64,000 nucleotides of DNA, taken from assembly GCA_963768775.1 (NCBI GenBank), contig CAVYIY010000006.1:186001-250000 (forward strand), read 5' to 3'. Positions 63,451 through 64,000 of the stretch are shown piece by piece. Each line of letters opens with the position of its first letter. Within the stretch, counting starts at the first letter, position 1. The notes under the pieces are model-generated. The model made no database searches, was not told the origin of the DNA, and saw nothing but the letters and a program-made list of their open reading frames with translations. A program made the translations under genes and the position numbers. This stretch comes from FEN-33 sp963768775. GTDB taxonomy: Archaea > Thermoplasmatota > Thermoplasmata > Methanomassiliicoccales > UBA472.

Positions 63451-63915
63451 CTACAACGGGGCGCCGCAGGATTCGCATTTGTTGGTGCCAATGTGATTCT
63501 GTGAGCCGCAATAGTCGCACTTCGCAGAGGCCACTGCAATCTCCTCTGCTCTTTCCCATTCTCCAATCTGTCTCCTTCTTGCCGCGTAGGCCATGATGAA
63601 CAGCGAGATGGCTATGGCACAGGTCACCAGGCAAACGATGAGGAATCCCGGCTCCGCGATCGCGGCGACCAGGCCAAAGGAGAGTCCAAAGAACGCCAGC
63701 AGGCCGCCGATGCCAGCCATCAGAGTTGCGGCAATAGACGGTTCTGGTTTGGGCGGCATCTCCCGGTTGACCGCGCCGACGCATGAGGAACATGCGCTAT
63801 GTCCCTGGTCCTGCGGATTACCTCGGTCCTGGGCGCTCGTCAGTCTTTCACCTGTTGAGCCAAAAGTGGACTGGGATTTAGAACATTTCGTCCAGAATAT
63901 CAAATCTGTGGCCAT
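63451..63915 (-). CDS. membrane protein with C-terminal zinc ribbon (154 aa)
   Basis: Two membrane helices (ATLMAGIGGLLAFFGLSFGL and FLIVCLVTCAIAISLFIMAY) and then a zinc ribbon CDYCGSQNHIGTNKCESCGA (CDYC and CESC) at the end. An extra CSSC sits before the first helix. Alike in plan to the zinc-ribbon membrane proteins at 56399-58186 but with the ribbon at the other end. ATG 63759 (MPPKPEPSIAAT) is a possible shorter start. Confidence 0.6.
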   Translation of the reverse strand: MATDLIFWTKCSKSQSTFGSTGERLTSAQDRGNPQDQGHSACSSCVGAVNREMPPKPEPSIAATLMAGIGGLLAFFGLSFGLVAAIAEPGFLIVCLVTCAIAISLFIMAYAARRRQIGEWERAEEIAVASAKCDYCGSQNHIGTNKCESCGAPL

Positions 63916-64000
63916 CTGGCATTCTTAAGCTCAACCTATTGACCCATGGCAGGATCAGTAGCAGAACCATCGTCCGTATGGAATCCGGCAAGCAATCGTC

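Noticed and set aside
1..64000. CRISPR array or defence island
   Set aside because: No regularly spaced repeats and no cas or restriction genes were seen.

Overview
The window reads as a chromosomal segment of a methanogenic archaeon of the Thermoplasmata, most likely the order Methanomassiliicoccales. The reasons are a six-gene block of methanogenesis marker proteins, archaeal-only machinery (Rpo7, Spt4, S24e, S27ae, FEN1, deoxyhypusine synthase, archaeal AdoMet synthetase, the aconitase-X branch of the archaeal mevalonate pathway, archaeal RNase P RNA, an intron-bearing tRNA-Arg), TATA-type promoters and DUF835 proteins. The order is an inference; no rRNA is present to confirm it.

Region by region. 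1-5762: right end of an integrated element (unknown small proteins, a ribbon-helix-helix protein, a P-loop replication-type ATPase, a tyrosine integrase). 5800-11029: overlapping operon mmp3-mmp6-mmp5-mmp15-mmp17-mmp7, tied to activation or maturation of methyl-coenzyme M reductase. 11100-12445: Fe-S flavoprotein, DUF123 protein, coiled-coil protein. 12446-13496: no protein gene, but two tandem ~290-nt RNAs, each with its own TATA box and the same closing helix; I assign them to no known family. 13497-25311: FAD-linked oxidase, copper ATPase plus YHS protein (frameshifted), RidA, HAD phosphatase, isoaspartyl peptidase, TrpB2, a possible small RNA, class II ribonucleotide reductase, TRAM and DUF835 proteins. 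25495-26101: RNase P RNA (minus) and tRNA-Leu. 26315-32827: acetate-family transporter, isopropylmalate/homoisocitrate-type dehydrogenase, deoxyhypusine synthase, an MFS carrier, a decayed locus (lipid CTP-transferase plus thymidylate-kinase-like remnants) and a pair of RecA/KaiC-like proteins. 33125-37462: H+-pyrophosphatase, an information-processing operon (rpo7-spt4-DUF359-rps24e-rps27ae) and tRNA-Arg with an intron. 37628-39573: phosphomevalonate dehydratase subunits, the small one fused to a NUDIX domain. 39576-43863: isoleucyl-tRNA synthetase, heavily frameshifted, running into an HhH/zinc-ribbon/DUF835 module. 43942-54542: FEN1, TRAM protein, ribulose-phosphate epimerase, MFS, RNase Z, an HTH-CBS regulator divergent from AdoMet synthetase, a YyaL-type protein and homoserine dehydrogenase. 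54735-58776: five-gene SPFH/zinc-ribbon membrane cluster. 58825-63915: peroxiredoxin, AlkD-like repair protein, a SelB-like protein without GTPase motifs, an M32 carboxypeptidase and a zinc-ribbon membrane protein.

A caution for the reader: several genes (copA, ileS, hom, the SPFH cluster, one MFS gene, a DUF4443-like regulator) are broken by single-base shifts although their reading frames are otherwise well conserved. ileS should be essential, so most of these are probably sequence errors and not real lesions. The CTP-transferase/thymidylate-kinase locus at 30284-31302 looks genuinely decayed, because an internal segment is also missing.
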